DNA of 20,888 bases from CAYXPG01 sp964564845. GTDB lineage: Bacteria > Planctomycetota > Phycisphaerae > Sedimentisphaerales > Anaerobacaceae. Under the pieces are notes generated by a model that had not been told where the DNA came from, ran no database searches, and saw only the letters and a list, made by a program, of their open reading frames with translations. Position numbers and translations under genes: made by a program. This document shows positions 1 through 7,364 of this stretch, one piece after another (the stretch's first letter is position 1; every line of letters begins with the position of its first letter). The stretch is taken from the NCBI GenBank assembly GCA_964564845.1, contig CAZMCN010000022.1:1-20888 (forward strand), read 5' to 3'.

Positions 1-1051
1 CAATAGCAACCTCGAAGTGATTGGAAGCTCCTATCATCGCAGAAGGAGCTGCATCCTGATATGTAAGTTTCAAAGGCCTCGACAACCCATAACCAATCCA
101 GAAGATAAGATTAGTCTGAATAAACAATGGTATTGCAATCCAAAGAATCGTCAGCGGATTCGATAGTATGACGTCTCCTTTGAATGAGAACAAAAGGACA
201 AGCGTTAAGAGAAGCGCAATGATGGTAATGGGCGTAAGTATATGAAGAAACCTTTGCTCAAACCATACAGGGCCTTTGTGGGCGATAATCCATTTTCGAG
301 ATATATATCCCGCCACAAGGGGTAAAGCAACATATATGGCTATCGATAAAAGCAGCGCCTGCCAGGGAACTGGAAGCCGACCAACCCCAAGCAGAAAACC
401 ACCGAGAGGGCCATAAAGGACCAGCATGGTCAATGAATTAATAGCCACCATTACCAAAGTATGGCCGTCATTGCCCTTTGCAAGATATCCCCATACTAAG
501 ACCATCGCGGTGCAGGGAGCAATACCTAAAAGGATGCATCCGGCCAGATAGCTGCGCCACAAGGGCACTTCAAGCATCCTGACCCCTTCGACTTCGATGA
601 CTTTTCCTGCTCCGTAGGCGGCACCAACAGGCAGCTCAAGCCCAAAAGGCATCCTGACCCGGTCAACCGCTTCAGGCCCTATCAGGTTATAAAAAAGTGT
701 CCCCAAAAAGAACAATGCGATTGCATACATAGTGAAAGGCTTGACAGCCCAGTTGACAAACAGAGTAAGGCCAACAGGTTTTATGCTCTTGCCTGCCTTT
801 AGAACTTCGGCAAAGTCGATTTTGACCATAATCGGATACATCATAAAAAACAGGCACACCGCGATAGGTATTGAAACAACCGGGGCCTTGTTGACATATA
901 TTGCCAATCCATCCAGATATTTGGCAAAACCGGGGGCGGCTTTGCCAAGAACGATTCCGCCGGCAATACAAAGAATGACCCACACCGTCAGGTACTTTTC
1001 AAAAACTGTAAGGCCCTGCGATTGTTTTGTAGCTTCAGCACTCGACTTCAT
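1..1051 (-). CDS. acr3: ACR3-family arsenite efflux permease, 3' end cut by window edge
   Basis: The reading frame is open from the ATG at 1051 to the left edge (350 codons, no stop), so the C-terminus is missing. Hydrophobic segments recur throughout. Family marks I recognise are the N-terminal FEKYLTVWVILCIAGG segment, the membrane cysteine in GIAPCTAMVLVW (Cys180), and the late segment DAAPSAMIGASNHFEVAI (residues 333-350). ACR3 pumps export As(OH)3 across the inner membrane, and the TM4 cysteine is essential in characterised members. The loop between TM3 and TM4 (about residues 124-166) seems longer than in classical ACR3. The gene starts 13 bp after the stop of the ArsG-like gene and is the last visible member of the ars operon. 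The family call is firm; substrate specificity is inferred. Confidence 0.9.
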   Translation of the reverse strand, partial: MKSSAEATKQSQGLTVFEKYLTVWVILCIAGGIVLGKAAPGFAKYLDGLAIYVNKAPVVSIPIAVCLFFMMYPIMVKIDFAEVLKAGKSIKPVGLTLFVNWAVKPFTMYAIALFFLGTLFYNLIGPEAVDRVRMPFGLELPVGAAYGAGKVIEVEGVRMLEVPLWRSYLAGCILLGIAPCTAMVLVWGYLAKGNDGHTLVMVAINSLTMLVLYGPLGGFLLGVGRLPVPWQALLLSIAIYVALPLVAGYISRKWIIAHKGPVWFEQRFLHILTPITIIALLLTLVLLFSFKGDVILSNPLTILWIAIPLFIQTNLIFWIGYGLSRPLKLTYQDAAPSAMIGASNHFEVAI

Positions 1052-1064
1052 ATATTTTACTCTG

Positions 1065-1772
1065 TTAATCCATAGAAAACCACCTTTTGATTCCTATAGT
1101 GTACGCCAAGGTGAAATAAATGCCGATTATAAGAAAAATTACTCCTGTGATGCGGCGGGCCCAGATTTCGAGCTGTGTTACTTTCTGAAATACCTTTGCC
1201 AGAGAGCCTGCACTAACCGCTATTAGCAGGCCAAAGGTGAAAACCGGCAATGCGGTTCCGACACCATAAATAAGGGGCAAGATAACATCAGAAGAGTGTT
1301 TTATAGACAGTGGTATCAGGCTTCCGAAAAATAGTGCCGCAGATACGGGACAAAAAGATAGGGCGAATATGATTCCCAGGAACAATGCCCCTGCAAGTCC
1401 GAAATTTTCTGCACGTTGCTGACACCACTGGCCCAGGTTGCTACCTTTTGTGTTGAACTGGAGCATATCGAGCAACATCATTGCCACGAGTATCAAGATA
1501 GGGCCAAGCAGTTTGTGCATATACTTTTGCAACCAATGTGAAACAACCGGCATTGACAACAGGCTGCTGACCAGGATAATCCCAAGCACCATATAGGTGA
1601 TGGTTCTGCCTATCGTATATAGAACACCGGTGCATAAGGCATAGCCGGGCTTATCAACCTTGCGACCCACAAAAGAAATTGCAGCGATATTGGTAGCCAG
1701 TGGACATGGGCTGATTGAAGTAAGGATTCCCAGCCAGAAGGCACTCACTAAAGCAATCAAAAAATCATTCAT
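1065..1772 (-). CDS. arsG: ArsG-like / CcdA-like membrane protein of the ars operon
   Basis: A 235-residue polytopic membrane protein with about six hydrophobic segments. Two proline-cysteine motifs stand out: SPCP near the N-terminus (Cys23) and SFCP mid-protein (Cys141). This paired-cysteine layout is that of the CcdA/DsbD transmembrane reductase superfamily. The overall sequence and the neighbours match the ArsG group, described as aromatic arsenical efflux permeases in ArsEFG systems such as that of Shewanella putrefaciens 200. The start ATG overlaps the stop of the ArsF-like gene by 4 bases (ATGA), indicating translational coupling. It may be a permease, or it may carry electrons across the membrane for ArsF; the conserved cysteines favour keeping the second option open. 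Confidence 0.8.
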   Translation of the reverse strand: MNDFLIALVSAFWLGILTSISPCPLATNIAAISFVGRKVDKPGYALCTGVLYTIGRTITYMVLGIILVSSLLSMPVVSHWLQKYMHKLLGPILILVAMMLLDMLQFNTKGSNLGQWCQQRAENFGLAGALFLGIIFALSFCPVSAALFFGSLIPLSIKHSSDVILPLIYGVGTALPVFTFGLLIAVSAGSLAKVFQKVTQLEIWARRITGVIFLIIGIYFTLAYTIGIKRWFSMD

Positions 1773-2338
1773 AGCTCTGTGCCCTTAAGGAAATTGAGAA
1801 TGCTCTGGCGCATATACTGTAGATAGCTATCTTTATCCCCTACCTTTTGCCATATCTGGTCTATATTCTTCCACTCGATTTCTTTGTCATCCTCGATTTC
1901 AGAAAGCACAACCGATTTGGTGACAAGCTTGTAATCCTGGATAAAATGTCTGTTTTCCGGCTTATCGACATTTACTACTTTCCACACGATATCCTTTGAA
2001 GCAAGCTCATTTGCAAAATATGTATCCAACGCCTCTTTCGCATATGTTTCCAGTTTGTGACAGGTGGGACATCTCATATCACCGTGAAAATAGTAAACGA
2101 TCAGTTGAGCGCCCTGTTTGGCATTCTCGGGTTTGATGTTTGCTGAGTAATTCTGTCCGCTTTGTATGGCGGTTGCAGGCTCATCTTCTACAACTGGTTG
2201 TTCTTGAGGAGCAATTACCAAGTTGTCAGAGGTTTTACTTTGAGGAGATTCTGTCTTTTGCTCTCTGCCGACCATATAAGCAAGACTGCTGATAACGAAA
2301 GCAATGAGCACAATTGCGAAGACCTGTTTCAGTTTCAT
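1769..2338 (-). CDS. arsF: ArsF-like membrane-anchored thioredoxin-fold protein
   Basis: A 189-residue protein with one N-terminal hydrophobic segment (about residues 6-23), a polar low-complexity linker (25-75), and a thioredoxin-like domain whose CPTC motif is at residues 90-93 in YYFHGDMRCPTCHKLE. The topology suggests an extracytoplasmic domain tethered to the membrane. The sequence resembles proteins labelled ArsF (nitrophenyl arsenical reductase subunit family). An upstream in-frame ATG at 2383 lies inside the ArsE-like gene and would add an unlikely leader. The start at 2338 has GGAG six bases upstream, whereas the ATG at 2344 touches the GGAG directly. The gene is coupled to the ArsG-like gene by a 4-base overlap. 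The redox role is inferred from the motif; the substrate is unknown. Confidence 0.78.
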   Translation of the reverse strand: MKLKQVFAIVLIAFVISSLAYMVGREQKTESPQSKTSDNLVIAPQEQPVVEDEPATAIQSGQNYSANIKPENAKQGAQLIVYYFHGDMRCPTCHKLETYAKEALDTYFANELASKDIVWKVVNVDKPENRHFIQDYKLVTKSVVLSEIEDDKEIEWKNIDQIWQKVGDKDSYLQYMRQSILNFLKGTEL

Positions 2339-2344
2339 ATTCAT

Positions 2345-2348
2345 CTCC
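2345..2348 (-). promoter_or_regulatory. Ribosome binding site deciding the arsF-like start
   Basis: GGAG on the minus strand lies six bases before ATG 2338 and zero bases before ATG 2344. It therefore selects 2338 and rejects both the 2344 and 2383 starts. Confidence 0.6.
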
Positions 2349-2357
2349 AATAAGAAC

Positions 2358-2591
2358 TTAGTGTAACATGCCTTTAATTTCATCCGATGAGCAGACTTTA
2401 CCCACAGCTTTAACCTGGCCGTCGACCGCCAGCCCCGGTGTCATCATCACGCCGAATTTCATAATCTCATTGATGTCCGTTACTTTTTCGATTTGGTATT
2501 CGATGCCGAGTTCTTTTGCGGCTGCTTCTGCGTTTTGCGTCAATGCCTTGCATTTCGGACACCCCGTCCCCAATATTTCAATTTTTACCAT
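2358..2591 (-). CDS. arsE: ArsE-like small thioredoxin-family protein
   Basis: A 77-residue cytoplasmic protein with a single glutaredoxin/thioredoxin-like fold. The redox motif CPKC is at residues 11-14 (GTGCPKCKALTQNA) and a cis-proline context MMTPGLAVDG follows near residue 52. This is the small 'redox-active disulfide protein' family also found as ArsE in ArsEFG clusters. It has no signal peptide, in contrast to the ArsF-like protein. Its start overlaps the end of the MtrA-like gene by 14 bases, and an AAGGA sequence lies upstream within that gene. Likely role: thiol donor for arsenical reduction or for the membrane relay made with the ArsF- and ArsG-like proteins. Partner assignment is inferred from gene order. 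Confidence 0.82.
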   Translation of the reverse strand: MVKIEILGTGCPKCKALTQNAEAAAKELGIEYQIEKVTDINEIMKFGVMMTPGLAVDGQVKAVGKVCSSDEIKGMLH

Positions 2592-3267
2592 TTGCTTTTT
2601 TCCTTAAGTTTTTTATCAATTCTTGCATTTTTTCCAAAGCATCCTGTTCTCGTTCATTCTTTGGGGCGTAAGCGGGATTTGTAATTTTCCATGTAATCTT
2701 CCCACAAATCGGCTCTCCTTGATATGCTCCGATATCAAAAAGTTCATAATTTTTAAACCTTGTTGGTTTTTCCTGATAACAGGACCACACCGCGTCTTTA
2801 ATAGTCTCTGGTGTTCCCTCATCAACCAAATCAATTAGTTTTGTTTGCTCTGTAAATCTATCTATCCAATGCCTGGGAATATTAAAAAGATAAGGTGCAG
2901 GCGCCTTTGTTCCAATTATTCTTCGGTTTTTATCAATTCCCTTCTCGTATAAAGCTCTGATACAATCACCTACCGAATGGCCGGGTGACTCTGGGCCACA
3001 CACAATCAGATACCTGATGTTGGGGTTGGCAACTATATTGCAAATTACTTTTTCTAATCCTACATTTTCGGTTTGCAATGTCCCGGCTAACGCTGCACCG
3101 CTTTCTAATCCCGTTCTAACAAGCTGTTCTATTGATTGAGGCAGCTCCTCTCTTCTCCATTTTAAAATTACAACCACCGCAACCGGTGAATAGTCATTGC
3201 CTCGAAGATAACATCCTTCTTCAGGCGGATAGCCGTCCGCAGGTTCACTTTTTCTAATTTCGGTCAT
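2578..3267 (-). CDS. MtrA-like corrinoid methyltransferase subunit homologue in ars operon
   Basis: A 229-residue soluble protein resembling subunit A of tetrahydromethanopterin S-methyltransferase. Matching blocks are AGTLQTENVGLEKVICNIVA (about residues 61-80), NPNIRYLIVCGPE (81-93), GHSVGD (96-101), and RIIGTKAPAPYLFNIP with the following helix. In methanogen MtrA the histidine of the GHxxGQ block binds the cobalt of the corrinoid from below; His97 here is in that position. No hydrophobic C-terminal anchor is visible. The frame could begin at 3306 inside the permease gene, but ATG 3267 starts 4 bases after the permease stop and has GGGGAT upstream. No other Mtr subunit is present in the window. 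Methyl-group chemistry on arsenic is a hypothesis only. Confidence 0.75.
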   Translation of the reverse strand: MTEIRKSEPADGYPPEEGCYLRGNDYSPVAVVVILKWRREELPQSIEQLVRTGLESGAALAGTLQTENVGLEKVICNIVANPNIRYLIVCGPESPGHSVGDCIRALYEKGIDKNRRIIGTKAPAPYLFNIPRHWIDRFTEQTKLIDLVDEGTPETIKDAVWSCYQEKPTRFKNYELFDIGAYQGEPICGKITWKITNPAYAPKNEREQDALEKMQELIKNLRKKANGKN

Positions 3268-3271
3268 CCAT

Positions 3272-4582
3272 TTATCCCCAAAACGCCCCGAAGAACATCC
3301 CGACAATTGTGGACATCACAACCACCAGCAGGATGAAAACGAGTGCCTTTACGTTTCCCATAATCTTGCGAATAACCAGAATGTTCGGCAGCGACAGGGC
3401 AGGGCCGGCTAAAAGCAGCGCCATAACAGGCCCATTGTGCATACCGAGCTTCATCAGGGCCTGCGTAATAGGAATTTCAGTCAGCGTAGCAAAATACCAA
3501 AAAGCTCCTATGACACTAGCTACGAGATTACTGCGTAAGCTGTTGTCTCCCACCCATTGGGCCACCTGTTTTTCAGGCAGTAAAACACTAACAAATCCGA
3601 CGATGAAAACCCCGCCGTAAAGAAGCGGCACAAGCAGCTTTGCAAAGTCCCACGTGTTGTGCATCCATTCGGTAATCTCATCCCTGCTGTGCCACCTCCA
3701 GGTCATAATCAACACCGCCAGCCCGCAAAGGCCCGCCAAATACCATCGAATGTGATGAATGGTAATTACCCAGCTTTTCTGCTCCTGCATCTGCTCGATA
3801 TCCGTTTTCGGGATAGTTACTTTGTCCCCGGATTTTAGATTGCCGATATCCTCTTTGACCTGAAAGCGTATTGCATCTTTTGTCTCGTGAATGACAACGG
3901 CATTGAACTGCCGGCCGTCAGCCGTTTTTACGACGACGTTGCCGGGATTAAACCAGTCGCTGAAGACCAGAAACAGTATCATGCAGGCTAAGAAAATTGC
4001 CGTCTTGCCAATGGAACGTCGGGGCTTTTCCGGTTCAGGCATCTGTAAGGCTGCCTCGGCCTTTGCATGTTCGCCTCTGCGGAATACCATTGCCATCAGC
4101 AGACCAATTACCACGGAAAAGACCACTGCTCCAATGAATCTACCCGCGCCAATGTCAAAACCTAAAACACGAGCACTGAGGAAAATAGCAAGAATGTTTA
4201 TCCCAGGCCCCGAATATAAAAAGGCTGTTGCCGGCCCTAACCCCGCACCAAGATTATATATCCCCGCAAACATAGGCAGTACACTGCATGAGCATACCGC
4301 CAGAACACACCCTGAGACCGATGCTACGGCGTATGCCAGAGGTTTGTTGGCATTTGGCCCGAGATATCGCATTACCGAGTTTTTGGAAAGGAAAGTGATA
4401 ATGGCTCCAGCAATGAACAGCGCTGGTACAACACAAGCTAATGTATGATTACGTGCATACCATTGAAGTAACCGAAATGCCTCTTGGATAGCCTCCTGAA
4501 TTTTGGGGTTTCCCAATGGCAAAGCGTAGGCTACAATGAAGACAGTAACCAGTGCAGCAAATATTTTCCATTCTCGTTTCAT
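3272..4582 (-). CDS. arsP: ArsP/DUF318-type permease
   Basis: A 436-residue polytopic membrane protein of the ArsP_1 permease family (PF03773 type). The first half holds GCVLAVCSCSVLPMFAGI (Cys92, Cys97, Cys99) followed by GPATAFLYSGPGINI. The second half repeats the theme with FATLTEIPITQALMKLGM and LLAGPALSLPNILVIRKIM. Characterised ArsP proteins export trivalent methylated and aromatic arsenicals. Between the halves there is a soluble insert of about 50 residues (roughly 216-268, from GNVVVKTADGRQF onward), which makes the protein longer than ArsP proteins of about 320 residues. GGAAGG lies just upstream of the start. It follows arsR by 32 bases and precedes the MtrA-like gene by 4. Family assignment is firm; organoarsenical substrate is inferred. 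Confidence 0.85.
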   Translation of the reverse strand: MKREWKIFAALVTVFIVAYALPLGNPKIQEAIQEAFRLLQWYARNHTLACVVPALFIAGAIITFLSKNSVMRYLGPNANKPLAYAVASVSGCVLAVCSCSVLPMFAGIYNLGAGLGPATAFLYSGPGINILAIFLSARVLGFDIGAGRFIGAVVFSVVIGLLMAMVFRRGEHAKAEAALQMPEPEKPRRSIGKTAIFLACMILFLVFSDWFNPGNVVVKTADGRQFNAVVIHETKDAIRFQVKEDIGNLKSGDKVTIPKTDIEQMQEQKSWVITIHHIRWYLAGLCGLAVLIMTWRWHSRDEITEWMHNTWDFAKLLVPLLYGGVFIVGFVSVLLPEKQVAQWVGDNSLRSNLVASVIGAFWYFATLTEIPITQALMKLGMHNGPVMALLLAGPALSLPNILVIRKIMGNVKALVFILLVVVMSTIVGMFFGAFWG

Positions 4583-4614
4583 ACTCTTTCCTTCCGATAA
4601 GTTGTTTCTTTAAC

Positions 4615-4944
4615 CTAAAGCGCTTTCAATAACCTTTCGTTTTCTTTGGCCTGCTGCTTTAAGCAGGTAGTCATACACGAAAAAAAGTCGAGAATGCAGG
4701 GTGTCTTGAGACTATAGAAAACCTTAAGCCCCTCTTTGTGATGTTCCAGCACGCTGGCACTAACCATTATCGAAAGGTGTCGGGAGACATTTGACCTTTC
4801 CGAGCCGATATGCTCGGCAATATCACAGACACACTGCTGGCCATCTTTTAGAAAATCGATGACGGCAATTCGCAGCGGATGAGATATTGCTTTTGCAATC
4901 TCGGACTGTTTTTCAAACAACAACTGCTTTTTCCTGCTAATCAT
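4615..4944 (-). CDS. arsR: ArsR/SmtB-family metalloid-responsive repressor
   Basis: A 109-residue winged-helix repressor. AKAISHPLRIAVIDFLKDG (about residues 17-35) begins the DNA-binding fold, then QQCVCDIAEHIGSERSNVSR gives the CVCD metal-site motif (Cys38 and Cys40) on the helix preceding the recognition helix, as in As(III) sensors. Four more cysteines sit in the C-terminal helix (TPCILDFFSCMTTCLK) and could contribute to thiolate binding. It is the first gene of the ars operon, with GGAG seven bases before the start. A promoter whose -10 is covered by an inverted repeat lies upstream, so autorepression released by trivalent arsenic or antimony is the likely control. Confidence 0.92.
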   Translation of the reverse strand: MISRKKQLLFEKQSEIAKAISHPLRIAVIDFLKDGQQCVCDIAEHIGSERSNVSRHLSIMVSASVLEHHKEGLKVFYSLKTPCILDFFSCMTTCLKQQAKENERLLKAL

Positions 4945-4966
4945 TATACGGCTCCAGCTTAATTAT

Positions 4967-4988
4967 TATATGGTTATATACTCATATA
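4967..4988 (-). promoter_or_regulatory. Candidate ArsR operator
   Basis: A perfect inverted repeat, TATATG (4967-4972) and CATATA (4983-4988) separated by 10 bases, is centred on the -10 element of the arsR promoter. Size, dyad form and position fit an ArsR-family operator. The region is AT-rich, so chance palindromes are not negligible. Confidence 0.45.
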
Positions 4989-5004
4989 GTAACATACAGT
5001 TCAA
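4975..5004 (-). promoter_or_regulatory. Sigma-70-type promoter of the ars operon
   Basis: On the minus strand TTGAAC (4999-5004) is followed after 18 bases by TATATA (4975-4980), about 30 bases before the arsR start codon. It is the only good match in the arsR-rpoN spacer. Seen in sequence; activity is inferred. Confidence 0.55.
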
Positions 5005-5054
5005 ATAAAATCAAATATTTTTCAGGTGAGATTTTGGGTGTCTTCCCGGTAAAG

Positions 5055-6530
5055 TCAGTATTTTTTTCTGAGCCTTGCGGCGGGTATGTTCAGCAGTTTT
5101 CGGTACTTAGCGACGGTTCTTCTGGCCAGGTTTTTGATGCCGGCTTCTGCCAGCTTTTTGCGTATTCGGTCGTCGCTTAACGGTTTTGATTTGTCTTCTG
5201 CGTCGATAATCTGCTGTAATTTCGCCCTTATGGCTTCCCAACTGTGTCCGTTGCCGTTTATATCTATACTGCCGCCGCTGAAGAACTTGCGCAGCGGCAG
5301 TATCCCCCAGGGACACTGGATGTATTTGCCGGCGACAGCTCTGGAGACGGTGGCCAGATGCACCCCGACGTCGTCGGCCACCTTTGACATCGGCAGCGGC
5401 TTCAGATGGAGATGCCCCTTTTCAAAAAACTTTCTCTGATGTTTCACCACCGACTTTGCTACTTTGAGAAGGGTGCTCTTTCGCTGCTCTATCGCATCGA
5501 TAATCCATCGGGCGGAAGTGATGTTTTTTTGTAGGAACTTTCTTGTTTTTTCATTGGTTGCGGTATCTTTTGATATTTTTGTGTAGTAGTCATTGACTCT
5601 GAGATTCGGCAGGCCGGAATCGGCCAATCGCACAATGAAGCCGTCCGAGTTTTCCGACTGCTCCGCTATTACGTCGGCGGTGATGGGATGATTTCGGTCC
5701 GGGCCGATTTGCAGACCCGGTGAGGTATCCAGTTTGCTCATACGCTCAATGGCCTGGTTGACTGCTTCAATGCTGCAGTTCATTTTCTTAGCGATGTCAG
5801 GCAGACGATTTTCGAGCAGCTCGTCCATATGCTTACCTATCAGGCGCATTTCAAAACTCATATCCTCGGTGCTTTGGGCCATCTGGATAAGCAGACATTC
5901 CTTAAGGTCGCGGGCACCTACGCCTGTGGGTTCGAGCTTCTGCACAAGCTCCAGGGCTTTCTTTAAATCTTCGAAGGTAAAATCGGTTCTGTCTTTGCTG
6001 TGCAACTGCTCCAGTCTTACGGACAGATAGCCTCTGTCGTCGATGTAATCAATTATCAGCTCGCCGGCTTTTTTTACTTTTGTTTCGGCCTCGACCAGCC
6101 CCCACTGCCGGCAGAGATGTTCGTGCAGCGATTGAGGAGGTGCGGCGGTATTTTTTATCGCCTCAAGTTTTTTATCGGGCTCATCGGCTTGAAAGCGGCG
6201 GCTGAAGAACTGGGCTCTTTCCATATAGTCCTGATAATTGTCGTCAAGATTGGTTATTCGTTCAAAGTCTTCACCTCTGTTGCTGTCGGTGCTGATGACC
6301 AAATCTTTTTCGCCGTCATCGGCCGGGCCGCCGGGCTGTTCAGGGGGCCCGGCTGCTTCGGGATTTGAGGATTCATCCACCTCCAGAACAGGATTGCTGT
6401 TGAGTTCCTGTTCGATTCTTTCCTGAAGTGCGAGGATTGGAAGCTGTAGAATCTCCATCGACTGAATCATACGCGGAGCGAGCATCATTTTCTGTTCCAG
6501 CCGCATCTGTGTTTTCATTTCCAGCTTCAT
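5055..6530 (-). CDS. rpoN: RNA polymerase sigma-54 factor
   Basis: A 491-residue full-length sigma-54. Region I is at the N-terminus (LAPRMIQSMEILQLPILAL, about residues 17-36), followed by an acidic, proline-rich linker typical of region II (about 55-90). The core-binding domain follows, then the helix-turn-helix with VADDVGVHLATVSRAVAGKY and WGILPLRKFFSGG. The RpoN box ARRTVAKYRK occupies residues 469-478 and recognises the -24 element. Sigma-54 directs transcription that needs AAA+ enhancer-binding proteins; none is encoded in this window. The gene is separated from recR upstream by 145 bases that contain an extended -10 promoter, and from arsR downstream by 110 bases. Confidence 0.97.
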   Translation of the reverse strand: MKLEMKTQMRLEQKMMLAPRMIQSMEILQLPILALQERIEQELNSNPVLEVDESSNPEAAGPPEQPGGPADDGEKDLVISTDSNRGEDFERITNLDDNYQDYMERAQFFSRRFQADEPDKKLEAIKNTAAPPQSLHEHLCRQWGLVEAETKVKKAGELIIDYIDDRGYLSVRLEQLHSKDRTDFTFEDLKKALELVQKLEPTGVGARDLKECLLIQMAQSTEDMSFEMRLIGKHMDELLENRLPDIAKKMNCSIEAVNQAIERMSKLDTSPGLQIGPDRNHPITADVIAEQSENSDGFIVRLADSGLPNLRVNDYYTKISKDTATNEKTRKFLQKNITSARWIIDAIEQRKSTLLKVAKSVVKHQRKFFEKGHLHLKPLPMSKVADDVGVHLATVSRAVAGKYIQCPWGILPLRKFFSGGSIDINGNGHSWEAIRAKLQQIIDAEDKSKPLSDDRIRKKLAEAGIKNLARRTVAKYRKLLNIPAARLRKKY

Positions 6531-6597
6531 AAAAAGTCCTCAGCAAGCGCTTTATTCGCTCTGCTCGGTACAGTATCCCGGCTCCATCCATTATTAT

Positions 6598-6606
6598 ATT
6601 ATACCA
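6598..6606 (-). promoter_or_regulatory. Extended -10 promoter for rpoN
   Basis: On the minus strand TGG directly precedes TATAAT (6598-6603), an extended -10 without a clear -35. It lies 67 bases before the rpoN start codon, giving a leader of roughly 60 bases. Another TATAAT-like sequence overlaps it downstream. Confidence 0.45.
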
Positions 6607-6675
6607 TAAATATACTGAAAAATTTAGGCAATATTCAACGAACGCTGCAAAAACTTTATAAATAAAGGACAGGCG

Positions 6676-7281
6676 TCATTCCAGTTTCTGTCTGCCGATT
6701 ATAGCGTCGGTAAGCATTTTGCCGCTTGCATACTCGATTGTGGTGCCTGTGGGCAGTCCTCTTGCAAGACGGGTGATTTTCACGCCGAAAGGTCTAAGCA
6801 GCGAGCTTATATAAAGTGCTGTGCCGTCGCCGGCCATATTGGGGTTGGTTGCCATAATCACTTCTTTTACATCACCTTTCCGCACCCTCTCTATGAGCTG
6901 CTCGATGGTCAAATCGCTCGGCTCGGTGCCTTCGAGCGGGGCGATATGGCCGCCGAGAACATGATAAAACCATTTACAGGCACCCGTCTTTTCAAGGTTT
7001 ATAATGTCTTTCGGCTGCTCGACAACGCAGATTAGGCTTTTATCCCGCCGAGTGTCGCAGCAGATTTGGCAGGTTGGCCCTTCTGATAGATTGTTGCAGA
7101 TTTTGCAGCGTTTAATTTTATTTTTGACATCTTTTATGGCCCCAGCCAGTGCCATAGCCTCAGCCGGCTCGGCATTTAGTATGTAGAAAGCGAGCCTCTC
7201 AGCCGTCCTGGACCCCACCCCCGGCAGCCTGCCGAACTCCTCAATAAGTCTGTCCAAACTTTCAGTATAAACATCGTTCAT
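6676..7281 (-). CDS. recR: Recombination mediator RecR
   Basis: A 201-residue RecR counted from ATG 7281. Domains in order: helix-hairpin-helix (FGRLPGVGSRTAERLAF, about residues 16-32), a zinc finger with Cys59, Cys62, Cys71 and Cys74, a Toprim domain starting LICVVEQPKDI (about 83), and a C-terminal Walker-like GLPTGTTIEYA segment. With RecF/RecO it loads RecA onto gaps coated by single-strand binding protein. An upstream in-frame start at 7341 would translate heptamer repeats into about 20 extra residues (RITSDEIRATRYERR), which RecR proteins do not have, so 7281 is preferred. It follows dnaX, as usual, but without the ybaB gene commonly found between them. Confidence 0.95.
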   Translation of the reverse strand: MNDVYTESLDRLIEEFGRLPGVGSRTAERLAFYILNAEPAEAMALAGAIKDVKNKIKRCKICNNLSEGPTCQICCDTRRDKSLICVVEQPKDIINLEKTGACKWFYHVLGGHIAPLEGTEPSDLTIEQLIERVRKGDVKEVIMATNPNMAGDGTALYISSLLRPFGVKITRLARGLPTGTTIEYASGKMLTDAIIGRQKLE

Positions 7282-7283
7282 AA

Positions 7284-7325
7284 TTCGTCGCTCGTATCTC
7301 GTCGCTCGTATCTCGTCGCTCGTGA
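7284..7325. repeat. Heptamer tandem repeat between dnaX and recR
   Basis: Six consecutive 7-base units of consensus YTCGTNN (alternating CTCGTCG and CTCGTAT on the plus strand), with degenerate copies on either side. It ends two bases from the recR start codon, in the position where ybaB often lies. Confidence 0.85.
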
Positions 7326-7364
7326 TTCGCAAACCACGCATTACGAGGATAATTTATCAATTCG

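Noticed and set aside
732..1226. A 164-codon plus-strand frame opposite acr3
   Set aside because: It is the complement of two clear minus-strand membrane-protein genes.
7284..7325. CRISPR array between dnaX and recR
   Set aside because: Units are 7 bases with no spacers and no cas genes are present; it is a simple tandem repeat.
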